Positions 1 to 13,205 of a stretch of 64,000 bases of DNA are shown one piece after another. The stretch is from Halictus rubicundus (lineage: Eukaryota > Arthropoda > Insecta > Hymenoptera > Halictidae): the NCBI RefSeq assembly GCF_050948215.1, contig NC_135149.1:6677001-6741000 (forward strand), written 5' to 3'. Position numbers and translations under genes: made by a program. Under the pieces are notes generated by a model. That model was not told the origin of the DNA, did not search any database, and worked only from the letters and a program-made list of their open reading frames with translations. Position 1 is the first letter of the stretch, and each line of letters starts with the position of its first letter.

Positions 1-288
1 CCCACCTTACTCACCAGATCTAATTCCAAGCGACTTCTTTTTGTTCCCCGAGTTAAAAGTTGCGCTCGGAGGACATAGATTTTCATCAAATGAGGAAAGC
101 CATCACCTTTGTAAATAGCTATTTTGCAGAGAAAGACGGCAAGTACTATTTGGACGGGCTGGAGAGATGGGAGCATCGCTGGGAGAAGTGTATAGACTTA
201 CAAGGAGACTATGGAGAGAAATAAAAATAATTTTGAAGAAAAAATGCCTTATATCTTTGTTAGGTCGGAAACTTTTCAGACCACCCTC
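1..288 (+). mobile_element. 3' end of a mariner element (5' part lies before the window)
   Basis: The window opens inside a mariner-type transposon. The 3' end of its transposase is followed by a short AT-rich tail and a terminal inverted-repeat-like end at about 260-288 (TTAGGTCGGAAACTTTTCAG followed by ACCACCCTC), with TA-rich sequence (gcatata) just outside. Tc1/mariner elements insert at TA. The left end is outside the window, so length and autonomy cannot be judged. Confidence 0.8.
2..224 (+). pseudogene. mariner transposase C-terminus, frameshifted
   Basis: Reading from base 2 gives PPYSPDLIPSDFFLFPELK, the C-terminal mariner signature. Here the PSD aspartate is the third catalytic residue of the D,D(34)D triad, which acts in DNA cleavage and strand transfer. 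The reading frame is lost between about 92 and 101. In the frame starting at 99 it resumes as a stretch ending KCIDLQGDYGEK and stops at 222-224. The tail matches the usual mariner C-terminus (YF..G...L..RW.KCI...GDY.EK), of the kind fused into SETMAR in primates. What is seen is a dead, frameshifted copy. The first two catalytic aspartates lie before the window. Confidence 0.85.
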
Positions 289-496
289 GCATATATAATA
301 TTTTACAGAAATAAGGATTTGAAGCAATGTTTACAGTTTTGCACGTTTCGTCAGAAACGGTTAAGATAGTACACAGATGCTAGGGAAATGAAATTGTTGT
401 TTACACAGTTTTCTCCTATTTGAACGTTAGTTGACACGCGTAAGTCAAGATGAAACCACTTAGTGCAGACAAAGAAACAGTATTATTTCACTGTGT
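289..496. other. spacer between mariner end and Tc1 fragment
   Basis: Mixed AT-rich sequence with no recognisable gene. Part of it (about 390-496) probably belongs to the untranslated 5' region of the Tc1 relic that follows, but no inverted repeat could be matched. Confidence 0.4.
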
Positions 497-985
497 GATA
501 AAGGTTTTCCACTACGGCAAATTGCAGTAAAATGTGGTGTAGGTCATACGGTGGTTGCAAGAATAAAGAAAACCTATGGCAGTGTGTCAACTTCTTCAAG
601 AAACGGTAGGCCGCAACTTGTTTCTGACTGAGCTGCACGTGAAATTGCACACTGTCTTCTGTCTGAAAGTCATAAAACTCCAAAAATCGCGACTCAAGAC
701 GTTGGAGTAAATGCAAGTGAATGGACCATCCGCCGCTCCTTAAAGAGAATCGGGTTAAAAGCGAAAGAAAAGAAACGCAAACCAGCTCTTTTAGACAAAA
801 ATATTAAACTACGAAAAAAATTTGCTCATACATACAAAGACTGGACAACAGAAGATTGGAAAAGAGTTATATGGTCTGACGAAACAAAACTTAATACATT
901 TGAATCCGATGGAAGGTCTTGGTATTGGACTTCATCCGAAAATAGTAATCAAGCAAGTAGCATAAAACAAACTATGAAGTTCGAC
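497..985 (+). pseudogene. Tc1-family transposase fragment (HTH plus first catalytic Asp)
   Basis: One frame from about 497 reads DKGFPLRQIAVKCGVGHTVV and onward. This is the helix-turn-helix DNA-binding start of a Tc1-like transposase, followed by a GRP-type linker (NGRPQLV). An in-frame TGA lies near 628. Downstream, TIRRSLKRIGLKAKEKKRKP is the second HTH region, and KRVIWSDETKLNTFESDGR carries the first catalytic aspartate. The frame runs on to IKQTMKF at about 985, where Tc1 proteins normally continue with a glycine-rich GGG.(I/V)M.WG segment. Here the sequence switches abruptly to unrelated GC-rich DNA, so the second and third catalytic residues are gone. It is a truncated, inactive relic; its 5' inverted repeat was not located. 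Confidence 0.8.
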
Positions 986-1377
986 TCTGCTGAAGACATG
1001 GGAAAGAAACAGTGTGCGGCCCATGCAGTGTCTCCAGGTCGAGAAAATCGAGGGGAATACAATGATACCTCTTTGACGACCAAAGTAATATGTGACACGT
1101 TGCGCGTGTACGACGGGGATTGAGAGGGGCGAACATCTCCATTCCAAAACCACACGTTGGAGTGTGCTCATGGTGGTGGAATGGGATAGTGGAAGGGGAA
1201 AGGACGAGAGGAAAAAGCTACCCATGTAGGTAGCACTTGGCGACACTGGGCCCATGGGTCGCCAGTTGCCCGGCTCTGCCCGCGGCATCTGCCAGCCACA
1301 AGGCTTACTGAACGGAAGTGGTCTACTGGTTTATTCTGAGGTTCAAAATTGTCATTTAATTACTTAATTTATGACGA
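986..1377. other. unassigned GC-richer block abutting the Tc1 break
   Basis: The block starts exactly where the Tc1 reading frame breaks off. It is GC-richer than its flanks up to about 1310, then AT-rich. Open frames exist on the minus strand (for example 932-1288), but they resemble no family I know and cross the Tc1 junction, so I do not call them genes. It may be an insertion into the Tc1 element or the flank at which that element was truncated. Confidence 0.4.
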
Positions 1378-1861
1378 TTAACCCCTTGCTGTATTATAAC
1401 GAGTCCACTGTTGCTTGTTATAAACTGCCTGTTTGAATATAAAATCGTTTATGTACGTGACACTAATTATTCAGTCACCCGTTGTACATGTAGCGTCTCC
1501 TTTGCGGTCGTATTAAGTTTACACATAGGTGTCATGCTGGTCGGAATTAATTTTCGTTGAAGGAACAGTAATACACAATATGCAATGTTACGAAAGAAAA
1601 CAACATTTATTACTTCTTTTTTAAACTTTAGATATATGTAACACAATAATATGTTTTAATTTTATGTAAAAATTGTATTTTATATTTTTCTATCAAAATC
1701 ATTAGTATAAATATTTACAAAACAACCGTTATCACTTTCTATATCAAAGTCAGTGTTCAAAGAGTCAAAATAAAATTCGTCATTGCTTTCAATTTCACGG
1801 TACATTTCTTTCGGTAACTTTCTTCTTGCCATTTTAGAGTATTATTTTTTAAATATTTTAA
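1378..1861 (-). mobile_element. piggyBac-like relic with TTAA left end
   Basis: The block begins with TTAA (1378-1381) followed by CCCCTTGCTGT. This resembles the CCCTTTG-type ends of the neighbouring TTAA element, and TTAA is the piggyBac target site. It contains a short minus-strand open frame with an acidic N-terminus (1680-1832). No clear right inverted repeat was found before the next TTAA at 1858. The assignment rests on the TTAA border, the end sequence and the acidic frame together, and is tentative. Confidence 0.4.
1680..1832 (-). pseudogene. possible N-terminal fragment of a piggyBac-type transposase
   Basis: A 50-codon frame on the minus strand starts at ATG (1830-1832) and stops at 1680-1682. 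It begins MARRKLPKEMYREIESNDEF and continues with many acidic residues (DSLNTDFDIESDN). piggyBac-family transposases commonly begin with a basic stub followed by an Asp/Glu/Ser-rich disordered region before the catalytic domain, so this could be that N-terminus. The orientation fits an element whose 5' end points right. No catalytic DDD residues are present. It could also be a chance frame in AT-rich DNA. Confidence 0.35.
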
Positions 1862-2176
1862 CCCTTTCGTTACCATGGACGAGATATCTCGCTACCACTA
1901 TGTCGCGTGTACGACGCTATGGACGAGGTATCTCGCATCGCAATTTCTATTTCGTGATGTTATGGACGAGGTTTCTATCGTCCATAGAGGGACCATAACC
2001 GTTATAACCAAAAAGAAAAAAAGTCATTATTTCAAATTTTACGTATCACCGAAGCTTGTCGACTTAACGTAATATAAGGTCAGTATGGTTCTTTGCTATG
2101 GTGGCTGTGAGCAGACATGCGACTGGAACGGTAAAAAAGCATTGATCGCTGATAGTAGACTTACGACCGCAAAGGG
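1862..2176. mobile_element. TTAA-flanked MITE with subterminal repeats (piggyBac-like)
   Basis: TTAA at 1858-1861 and at 2177-2180 bracket 315 bp with inverted ends CCCTTTCGTTACC and, read from the right, CCCTTTGCGGTCG. Just inside the left end, ATGGACGAG recurs three times (about 1875, 1920, 1963), each followed by a TATCTCGC-like or related tail. Such subterminal repeats are typical transposase-binding sites in TTAA elements. There is no coding capacity beyond chance frames. The pattern fits a non-autonomous piggyBac-superfamily element. Confidence 0.6.
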
Positions 2177-2180
2177 TTAA

Positions 2181-3215
2181 CTGCTGTACCTCTTCTTCCT
2201 CTGTCACTTATGTATACAAGAGAAACACTAGCACAGCTTTTGATAAAATCCATCAAAAATCAGAACTGGAGTCTATCTCGAGTCATTTGATTCCGGCTTT
2301 GATAAAACGTTTGAGACAAGAAGCAAACACGCGTTTCCGCGTGTTCACGATCAGAAATAAGGAATCTCATCTCGCATAAAACGGTGTCTTCGCGAGTAGC
2401 ACGCGCGAGATAAGATATTCCGGCTCCCATCGTTGTTTTCACAGCGGTCAATTATTCCACCTGGAAACGACCGCATCGGTGGTTTGCAAATCCGGTCGGC
2501 GCGATGCCTGCCAGTCGTTGGAGGCGCACATGCGATCGTGCGCACGCATGCTCTCTTTAAGCGAGCTTCCCGCGGAGCTTTTCGCATCGAGGGGATCTTT
2601 CAAGATCCACGTACTCGCTGCTGGTGTACCTCTTTCATCGTTCCTCGAGGCCAGGCTTCGATCCCGCTCCTCTTCGTCGCGCGTATCGTCCCCGGGCATT
2701 CGGAATGCAGCTTTCGATTCCCTGCTACGGTAGACGACAACTTTAGACAATTTCCGAGATTGCGTGCGCCGCGAAACTTTTCCCGGACGGTGCATAAAGC
2801 CGCGAGCATTGCATATACCTACTTATCGCGAACAATTCCGATTCCTGTCGCGATAGCGCAACGCGAGACTGCGTAACCGCGTGCCGCGTGTTTCAGAAAC
2901 GACGACGATTACTACACCGATATTGCTCCCCAAGCGATCAACAGGACTCCTTGGTACACGCTGCATTGTAACGGCCGAGATCCTCGAGCGCCGCGACGCT
3001 CCGGAATCGCGAGTCGTTAATTAGGCGACTGTGGACGGCCGCTTGCTTGATATGCTGAGAGACAAAAGTCGTAGAGCAAGATTTTTGGTGTCGTTAGAAC
3101 GGGGAAGCTTCAATCTTCTTCTCTGTGATGAATTATTATACGCATAATTAAATTTAAGATCAATATGAATTTAGCTTGAACAAACTGACACTAGAAGAAA
3201 CTACCATTCCATTTT
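2181..3215. other. GC-rich non-coding island, open on both strands
   Basis: From about 2420 to 3060 the GC content rises sharply and long frames are open on both strands (147 codons plus, 115 codons minus) with no recognisable domain. Frames open on both strands in GC-rich DNA are expected by chance because stop codons are AT-rich. No splice-bounded protein signature was seen. It could be a regulatory/CpG-rich island or an unrecognised exon. Confidence 0.4.
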
Positions 3216-3240
3216 AGATGCTCCTCCTGCAGGAGCATCT
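3216..3240. repeat. short perfect hairpin
   Basis: AGATGCTCCT and its exact reverse complement AGGAGCATCT are separated by five bases (cctgc). This perfect 10-bp stem lies in non-coding DNA. Function unknown; it may be a chance palindrome. Confidence 0.6.
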
Positions 3241-5276
3241 GCAGCCGAGCGATCAATTCAGATCAATTGGATTTTACTTACGGGGCTATTGAATATTTAT
3301 AGTGTACATAAAACACGATGCCAAAACGTATCACATGAACCCAAGATCATAACTCTGGCGTAATTGCATCTTTCGCTAGATGCATCACTGTGCACGCCCC
3401 TAGGAACCTGCTCACGCGCGGCTACATGCGGGTTGCCGTACGTCGGGGATACTATTCCGCGTTAATCACTCAGTAACGAAGCCCAAATCGAAATTTTTTG
3501 ACACTACATTTTTGTTTTATTTCATCACGGACTATCAGCTGACACTAAATTCATTCCCACCTGTTGCTTGGGAATCTTAATATCACAACTTATAAGCTGA
3601 ATTCATGAAGAACGATCGAAACTCCACAACTTAGACTATTTTTGATACCTCGCCGACAAGAGAGTGTTAACGCCGAGACCCTGGGAGTTTCGGGAGCTTC
3701 AACTATTGAAACGACACACTCCCGAAAATGCTTAGCGATTGGTAGCAGCAAAGTTTCGCGCTTTAAACTTTAACAATCTCATTAACTCCGCGAGGCGACG
3801 CGCGTCGCCGTTACAGGGATGCCAGGATTCGTCGTATTTAATTGAAATACGTCAAATTGACGGCCTCCCGGGCGTCCTATGAAGCGGAATTTAATCTCAT
3901 TGCCAATGCGACTAGACGCATATTATACGGGGCTCGCGTAACGAGCCGCTGAATGAAACAATTTCGTTTCGGTAAGGCGAATTCGCCCGGGACTCGTTCG
4001 TTCGCACCGTGGAACTCCGTTCCGACGGAACGCCAAAATAGGAAACAACCCCTCGCACTGTTCCCATTTCGGTGCAGAATTTATTGTGCGATCGAGCGCT
4101 GGCTCAAAACAACTGGAGAAGTCTACGGAAGCCATTTCTGGAAAGAAAACTCCGGTAACTTCAAGTAGCTGAATTTATTTCAATTCTGCAAAATTCTTCT
4201 TCTTTTTTTTATAAAAGTTAATTTTATGCCCTTTCTTAACAGAAGATTTATTAATAAATCATAGGCGATCAATTCGATGAATAGAATAATTCGTGCCCTT
4301 TATAAATACGTAATTCTGATAATTTACATATTCAACCATTGAATTTGTAAAAATTCGTTACGAATTATAATTATTAAATTTGAAGACTGAGAAGTGTTAG
4401 AATATTTCAATAAGGATGTATGTTATTCTATGAAATGACTTATAAACAATATAATATTTTAAAGAATAAAATTAATATAAAAATTCCTAAACGTTCTTAG
4501 GCTCAAATGAGGAAATAGGCACACTAAGAATGTAGATGCAAGGGGGTAAGATATATTCATATCTCTCGCACAGTTATTGCGATCTTTTTGACATGTTAGC
4601 TGCCAGGTTATGCGACTATAAAGCTTGATGGCTCGTAATATTTTCGTATTCCCGGATACTGCAACACATATACGAGATTAAATTAAAATGGATAATGCTT
4701 TTAACTTTTCGGTTCGTCTTGTAGACATTTCTTTCACGTCATCCGAAAGTATTTAATTTAACTGGAATCTAGTATTGGTAAATTCCTTTGAGAAACCACT
4801 ATACGTGGTGTCCTACTGTAATTTACCATGTGATTACATCGCTTTAGAAAATGGAAATCTATCCTAGAAATAATTTTCAAATAAGATTATATTGACACTG
4901 TATAAATTATGTTGGAGAAACTGGTAAATATTCATAAATTCTAATAATTGATGTTACAACCTCTTTATAGTGATATCTATCAAAATACTATTTTGTCTGA
5001 AAAGAGAAAAATTTAGTATTTTTTTTTTTCGTATTTGTTAGGTGTATAAATTAGTTTCTGGCTCTCACAATTAATCAATTGTGACGTTATCTTAAATTCA
5101 TGTATGTAATCATGTATGTCAAATTGTGTCAATGTTCAGAAAACGATAGAGATTATTTCGAAAAGTAGAGTGATTGTTATTTGACTGATTGTAAATAATC
5201 AAAAAATTCGTGAAGAAATGTCTACGAATTAATTTGTCCAACTAATATGTAATACACTAATACTAGTAAGCATATA
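3241..5276. other. non-coding, mostly AT-rich
   Basis: No gene recognised. Two modest GC-richer patches (about 3360-3480 and 3800-4130) contain overlapping short frames on both strands and nothing family-like. From 4170 the sequence is strongly AT-rich. Confidence 0.5.
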
Positions 5277-6269
5277 CAGGGTGAGTCACCTAACGTTTGC
5301 ATCTCAAATATCTTTGTTGTTTCTAAAGATACGTAAAATATGGTAAGGACAAAGTTGAATGGTACAATGGGGCTGACGCGATGCCAAAAAAACTTTGTTT
5401 TTATGTCATTTTTTTAGAGATATCAAGGTGACCTTCACTCTTTTAAATGGAACCACCCTTTTTTAAACACCTACAATGATCGTCCCTTTCATTAGGAATT
5501 CAGTGACAATAATTATTCCAAGGCCATTCAAGGTCACAGACAGAGAAAACGTATAAGATTTAGAATACGAAAGCAGAATACGTTTATCACGGTTGAGATT
5601 TGTAGTAAATAGTAAACATAGTATGGTCGTAGTTAAAGTAAACATACTAAGGTCCTTCAATGTTATTGTTATTCAGCGTTCTTATTTACTATCAGTATGT
5701 TTCCAAACGCGACCACCTGCAAACCGGCTACCTGAATAACTTGGTTGCTATTGGTGATAGGAAAAAACGACGAGCAGCCACAGAACGACAGTGTCTGAAG
5801 GTTCGCCAACTGATGATTGCATTATGTATTAAAGTGTGCGATGATCTATAACAGCACAGGCTCCTTTTATGCATTCCCGCATGTCTCTTTGCATCTGTTG
5901 TAACATATCATTTTGGATTGACTCGGTTCGATTGCTTTAAAAAAGCTGAAAATATCCCATTACGTAGCATTCACAGTGAATTTATATTCTTCCTCCTTGT
6001 TAACGTTTATGACCTTGAATGACCTTGAATGACTATATCGTTGAAATTGTCTCGAGAAGGGCTACAATCGTAGGAGTTCAAAAATATGTAGTTCCATTTA
6101 AAAAAACAGAGATGACCTTCACATCTCCTTGACGCCTTCACCTATCAAAAAACTAGTAACATCGGATAATCAGCCCCTCGATACCAAATAATTTTGGCCT
6201 GATGCGTTTTTTCCTATCACCAATAGCAACCAAGTTAATCAGGTGGCCGGTTTTAAGTGCCTGACCCTG
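5277..6269. mobile_element. TA-target foldback element with CAGGGTG-type ends
   Basis: TA (5275-5276 and 6270-6271) brackets 993 bp. The left end is CAGGGTGAGTCACCTAACGT; the right end, read inward, is CAGGGTCAGGCACTTAAAAC. Longer inverted homology is visible inside: the ttaaatggaacc block near 5443 is matched inversely near 6092, and the block around 5729-5770 (cttggttgctattggtgata) is matched inversely at about 6208-6236. The internal frames show no transposase motif. The ends and the TA duplication fit a non-autonomous Tc1/mariner-superfamily derivative. Confidence 0.7.
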
Positions 6270-8811
6270 TATATTTATTTATTTATTATTGCTTTAAACT
6301 AAGTCGTTTATTCAGCAAGTACAATATTTTTACATGCAGCTTGCATAACATAAAATATTTGATCTTGAAAATAATAATTATGTTTAAAGTTACCAAATAA
6401 AGTTCAGAAATTAGTCATTAATAGCAATTAATCGCACACCTTTATGGGTGTTTATTCTGCAGTCTCCTTTAAATGTAGGGGTAATAAAATTCTTAATAAA
6501 GAACGGTAACAATACGTTTCCCTTTTATGCTATTTACGGGATTCCGTCTCTAAAACTGTGCATTTACATAAGCTTGTACAGCTCCGTAAAGGAAATGAAA
6601 ATATTAACCGTACCAAATAATCTACTATTCTTGCGTCTGGTTCACAGTTTATTCTCAAGAAAATTCAAAATGCATTCTGTGGCGAGTAGTTGGTGGACCT
6701 TCTGCGTCTGGCAACGCATACGAGTGCGCGAAGTGCAATGCAATAAAGAACTTCATTAAACTTTAATAACGTCATTAATTTCTTTGCGACTCCGCGGAGT
6801 CATTAAAAGAAGAATTAAATTTCCGTTTCATTCCGGTTTTCGTAGATTACTTTGGGAAGATGTAATTTCGCATGAAGACATTGCGGTCTAATTATAAGAA
6901 TTTTCCTCGTTGTTCGATGTCGCCTTGAAGCTCTCCCCCCCCCCCCCAGCCCCAAGAAGATAACACTTCCATTTAAATCTACTTCGTTATCTTATCAAAT
7001 AAATAGTTGAGAACTAATAAGAATCAATTTTGGTCGTTGAATAGTTGAGGGCTAATAAGAAACGATTGTATTTATTGAACAGTTGAGTCGCAATAAGAAA
7101 CGATTTTATTTATCTCATCGTTGAGCACCAACATCGAAAAACAATTTCATTCATTGAATGGCTACTAAAATTATTATTCATAATTTAAGATTATTATTAT
7201 TAATGGCTAGTAATTAAATCGCGGATTTTATGTATTCGTGGCAAAAGTTAGTGGTTCAGATGAAAATCTGGAAAAACATTTAAAGAATTTGAAAATTTTA
7301 CTGTATCATTTCCTACTGGAATTTGTATCTGACAATTAGAGCAGACAATTTTTATTTTTCATCAAAATTCTAATAATAAAGAATAATTTTATTTACCGTC
7401 GACTTAATAATGATTAATATCAGCAATAAAAATTTTAAAAACATAGTTCCTTTATAGAAAATGTATAGACAGTTCCTTTGCTTTAACTCATTTGCAAAAA
7501 TACGATATTTTTCATGTATATTTTCAAAGAATCAATTTTATTCAATCTGATATTTCCTTCTGAAGACGAAGACAAGTAAAACATATAAAACTCAAAATCA
7601 TTTAAATAAAAGATACATTAAGAAATGAGAGCATAGAACGCCAAAATTCTTTGAAATAATTTTGTTTAAATAGTATTGATTTAGTAAAGTAACAGTTGAT
7701 TGATTTTTCAGTTACCGTGGAGTTATATTAAACTAAAATTCTGTTTAAATAAAATGAAAATTTGATTTCTTCTAAACCAAAATTAAATCTCTAATTCTTT
7801 ATGTTTAATTTGAATATTTTCAACCTGCCAAACTTTCAAATAATAGTGAGATATAACCCTATGATATCGTTTTTATTGCGCATATTTTTAAAATTCCTAA
7901 GGAAATCGATTAAAGATACTTTGCAATATTTCCCGTTTTCGAAACCTCGTTGATTGTCACGGTACTGTCGAGTCGCACAATGCTAATGATGTCTTTGTTG
8001 TAGCCAGTCGCAGCCAAAACGTTAATAAATCTTTTCATTTCTCTTAACGAGCATGCAGCTTGCTCTGCCGATTAAATCTCTGATAAAATAACGAAATGAT
8101 GAATCGCCGGTAAATAGGGACACGATTCTTTGGGTGATTGATCCATCGGAAAGACAACGCTCAGACCGCATTCTTTGCGTCATCAAAATTTTAGCAATGC
8201 AGCAAGCACACAAGGCGAACACAAGGCGAATCCCTGGTGCATAAAACGGTATGTATAGGGTGCACAGGCTGAATACGCGTGCATCCCGTATCTTGGGTTC
8301 CCCAATGTCGAACCGTACGCATTCTAATGCTGGATCGCGGACAAAGATTGCGCTCGGCCCATTATTCTTTCGCTTTTTCGCGATTTACGTAACGTTTCGC
8401 CGGTCGCAACACCATTAGCACGTTCCGCTTGCATTATTCCGGTGTCTTCGAGTGTACACTACACGCCATAGATTAGTATTGCAAGAGGGAAGAATGGCGA
8501 CTTCCACTTCCCTAAGTTCTTCAAGTCTTTCTACGATTTGCAAGTTTGTTCGCACTAAACTATTTCTACTTCTACTACTTCTACTTCTTAATTTTGAAAA
8601 GGAAGGATTTAAATTTTTAGCCAAATTAACACTAGAACTGCCGAACCAGTCTAAATGACTGGTCCCTAATTTTTTCTTCCACAATTAATATAATTATAAA
8701 AATGAAATTCATCAGAAATTTTTGAATGAACTTCTTCATTGAAGCACACGTTAGAACAGAAATGGTATTCGGTTTGAATAGATGTAGACTTGTCATTATT
8801 ACAAAGCAATA
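6270..8811. other. AT-rich non-coding stretch
   Basis: No gene recognised. It includes a run of 15 or so C at about 6934-6947, a small tandem repeat (annotated separately) and a piece at about 7216 (cgcggattttatg) that resembles the end of the GACTGCGG MITE family. A GC-richer patch at 7960-8460 has no coding signature. Confidence 0.5.
7004..7160. repeat. short tandem repeat, unit about 39 bp, about four copies
   Basis: AGTTGAG or CGTTGAG recurs at about 7004, 7042, 7081 and 7119. Each is followed by a variant of (c)taataagaaacgattt and a TTTATT tail. The copies are diverged, so the array is old. No function is evident. Confidence 0.65.
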
Positions 8812-9703
<892 letters not shown>

Positions 9704-12639
9704 TATACATCAGTGGTATTTATTACTCACTCAGTAGTTCTAGTGTTAAAGGAATGCAAATTGTGTTTAGAGAAGGAGGTACTTCAGAACTTTAAAATGA
9801 TATAAAATGTATATTCATATAACAAAAGTTTGTTTTCATGGTGAAATTGTATATACACGGTAATGAATAGGTCCTGACTTCCCTAACATTATTATAAAAT
9901 ATCGACTTCATTATTTATAATTGAACGAAAAACTTCTTACTTTTGTAAAGCATTCTATCAAGATTTAAACAAAACAGGATACTCATAAGTTTAACTCTCT
10001 TACTATCAGGTGTATGAAAAAATTTTAGTCTGTTTTGTTATTTTTACTTGTTAATCATAAAAGAAATTATGTATACCACTAACTAATAATAAATTTTATA
10101 AAGTTCAATACCAATCGTACAAGAACTCAAAATGATGGGAAAATAATTTCATTAAAAATAATTTTATTAGGGGCTAAAGGAAAAGATTAAAACTTTTACA
10201 TACACTTAATATACCAATATTTTGATCGTATGAATAAAAACATTTCATGGCTGGATAAAAAGATCGTCAATATATATAATAATTCTGTGACGTGTATAAA
10301 ATGATAATATGAAAATTATGATTTTGAAGGATTCAAAGATTTTGAATAGTAATGCATACAATGCAGAGAAAGAGTTAATTAATTGTACCATATTGCTTTC
10401 TTAAATGTTCATGGCAGTTAGAAGTGCTTTGGTTATTTAAGAATAGTACAGTAGAGTACAACAAGCAAACGTGTCTCTGTTTATTAATAAACGACTCGAT
10501 GTGGACTTCCCTCTCGGCCCTTAATACCGCACCTTCGTATTCAAAAGTTCCATGGTGATTCGTTTCAATTAACCAAATCTCGGATGGACTATAAACTCCA
10601 TTAGCTTCGTGGAAAATTTATCTTCTTTTCGCTTCTAAACCCGGAGAGAATAATGTAAAGTTTGCGAAGTGGAATTCGAATTTCCATATCGATGGGATTT
10701 TCTTGATTGCATTTGCTTAAGCTATAGTTTTTCCTATTTTATTAATTATGATTAATAGTTATAATTATTACGTATAATTTATTATTTTGCGTTTTATGCA
10801 AAACAAAATTTTCTGCACCAATTACAAGGAAAACAATTAATAAATTGCAAATAAAAATATATACTATGTAAAAAACAGGAGTTCAATGAAAATGTATTTC
10901 TTTTCGCAATAGTTCCAATAAATTCAAATTAATATAACAATATTCTTAAACGTTTTCGATACTTTTATTTTTTTGTATCTTAGTAATTATCTTTATCATA
11001 AACCCATTAAATCCGCGTCCAATCAATTACTGATTTTGAAAGAATGAAGGAGGTGCCATTATATAACATAGTTGCAAAAGTTAGTACAAATTCGAATTAA
11101 AATTTAGATAGGATCACTGATACAAACATGAGATAATAGTACCTTAGAGTTTTTAAAATTTATAGTTTCATGTGCCGGCTGCATAGATCAAAATATTACT
11201 GAAAATTGCCCCTGCTTGTTTTCTTACATTGAATTTTGTATAATGTTATAATAAATCTCTCATGATATTTTCTATAATAAAAAAAAAATGAAAAGAAATT
11301 TTATTAAAAATGAATTACAACATTTTATTGATTTTATTTAAAACATTGTATTTTTTACAGTTTTATAATTTATTGCTAATATTAAACGTTATGTACAGTA
11401 ATACCGTCAAAGTAGAGTTTTATTGATCTAAAAATGTGGTGGTGTGTTCGAGTTTCTCAAGAATTTATTTTCTCATTTAATATGTTTCCGCAATGGGTCT
11501 TTTAACATTTGCGAATATTGGTTTCAGTTCTTTACCTTTGAACGTATATTTTCGCCGTCCAATTAAAACCTTTTTTGCCAAACGAAATTTCCTCGTTGAT
11601 TTACTTTTGGTTAATGAAATGACGGCTGTAATAGATTACTCAATTACTTCTCTTAAGTTAATTTATGGGTTATATCGTCCCAGTACGATGCACCAGTGCA
11701 CCGCAAACATATCTTCAGCAAATATTTTGCATTCCTAACGTTTCATCCTTGAAATTGACTTAAATACTCCTCACACATAGCTATACGATACTGTAACCCT
11801 AGACATTTCTCATAAAATGTATAGAATAAATTATCATACCTGTAATGGATCTTTTAATTAATTTATAATAATCAAATAATCTTTTAATTTCACTGGCTGC
11901 AAGAAAGTATCAAATTCATATTTCAATTTTTCTTTCGCTTTCCCCTCATTAAATTCTGCAGACTCAGAGATTTTAATGAGGATGATGATTAACAAAAATG
12001 TAATCAATCTTCGTACGTTGGTAGTTTTTATCGGTTGCAAATGTGCATTAATGTTCATCTATAATGTTCACCAATTCATAATTCAAATTGATAGTATTTA
12101 ATAATGTTATGAATACTAATTGTTCTTGTTCCTCGAAACACGTTTACATCATATATAGTTTATTATAATAATCAACTATCATTTTATGATTATTTATTTA
12201 ACATTACGTAAATACGCATTCTGAAAAATTTGTGATACAAGCATAATTATAAAATTTAAATAATTGTGTGCACTACAGTAATATTCATAATATAAAAATG
12301 TATAAAAATATTCTATTTAACCATGGACACAAAAATGAAGTATTTACATGCTGATAAAATTTCAAAAACCCATACTTCATATTAGATACGTATCCAATAC
12401 CAATTTTGACGAAACTTCGTGCATGTATATAACTTACTTAGATCTACAAAAGCCATATTTTAAATTTTCATTGTATGCACAGATAAAGAAAGAACTTAAT
12501 AACAACATAAAAAAATGTTGTGTACACACCTAGTAAACTACTCCTAATATCTTAAAAAAATTCGTTTGGTTCAATTTTAAAAAGGTTAGGGCATTAGTTT
12601 GAAAGGGTGTCCACTTAATTTTATCCCCGACTGCGAACT
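9704..12639. other. AT-rich upstream region, no gene seen
   Basis: About 2.9 kb of AT-rich sequence upstream of the GalNAc-transferase promoter. Short frames (for example 11493-11738 plus, 11858-12058 minus) are isolated and carry no recognisable motif. A tatgcaaaac block at about 10795 is a possible decayed piece of the GACTGCGG MITE family. Distal enhancers could lie here, but nothing specific can be read. Confidence 0.5.
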
Positions 12640-13163
12640 TACAAACCGGTCATTCGACCGCGGTAAATTACCAAAACACATGTCCCCCGTTTCCAACTAC
12701 TAAACCCAAATTTTCTTCTTTCCAGAACCAGCGATGCTGTAAACCAGAAGACACGGACTTCTTGCCACACATATCAGTCCATATCAAATCGTCCCATATC
12801 AAGACACACGGAAGTCTAAGTGATACCCAATCACCGTCGAAATCTCCGCATCGATCACGCTCAAACTGAAACCTTATCGCGACGAGTGAAGGTCCGAAGA
12901 TGATCCAATCGCAACCGGGTCGTATCTCTGTACGTCGATCACGCACTTCGATCGACGAGAAGCTGTCGTGAGCAGTGTACCGGCCGGAAAACTTTGGGTT
13001 CCACGTGCTTGCTCGCAACATTCCTTACCAAGGAAGACCAGAAGGGGACCGAAGTAAGAGGATGTTGCTGAGGTAACACGATTTATCGAGCCGGCTGAGG
13101 AACGACAGTTAATTGAACCGTGTTCGACACCGAGGAGATCGACGAGAGGAGAAAGAGTGAGAG

Positions 13164-13205
<42 letters not shown>

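Noticed and set aside
3923..4168. Overlapping 70-codon frames on both strands
   Set aside because: No recognisable motif, no upstream start or splice evidence; mirror-image frames are expected in GC-richer DNA.
12668..13021. 117-codon minus-strand frame upstream of the gene
   Set aside because: It lies antisense in a GC-rich promoter/leader area and shows no recognisable domain.
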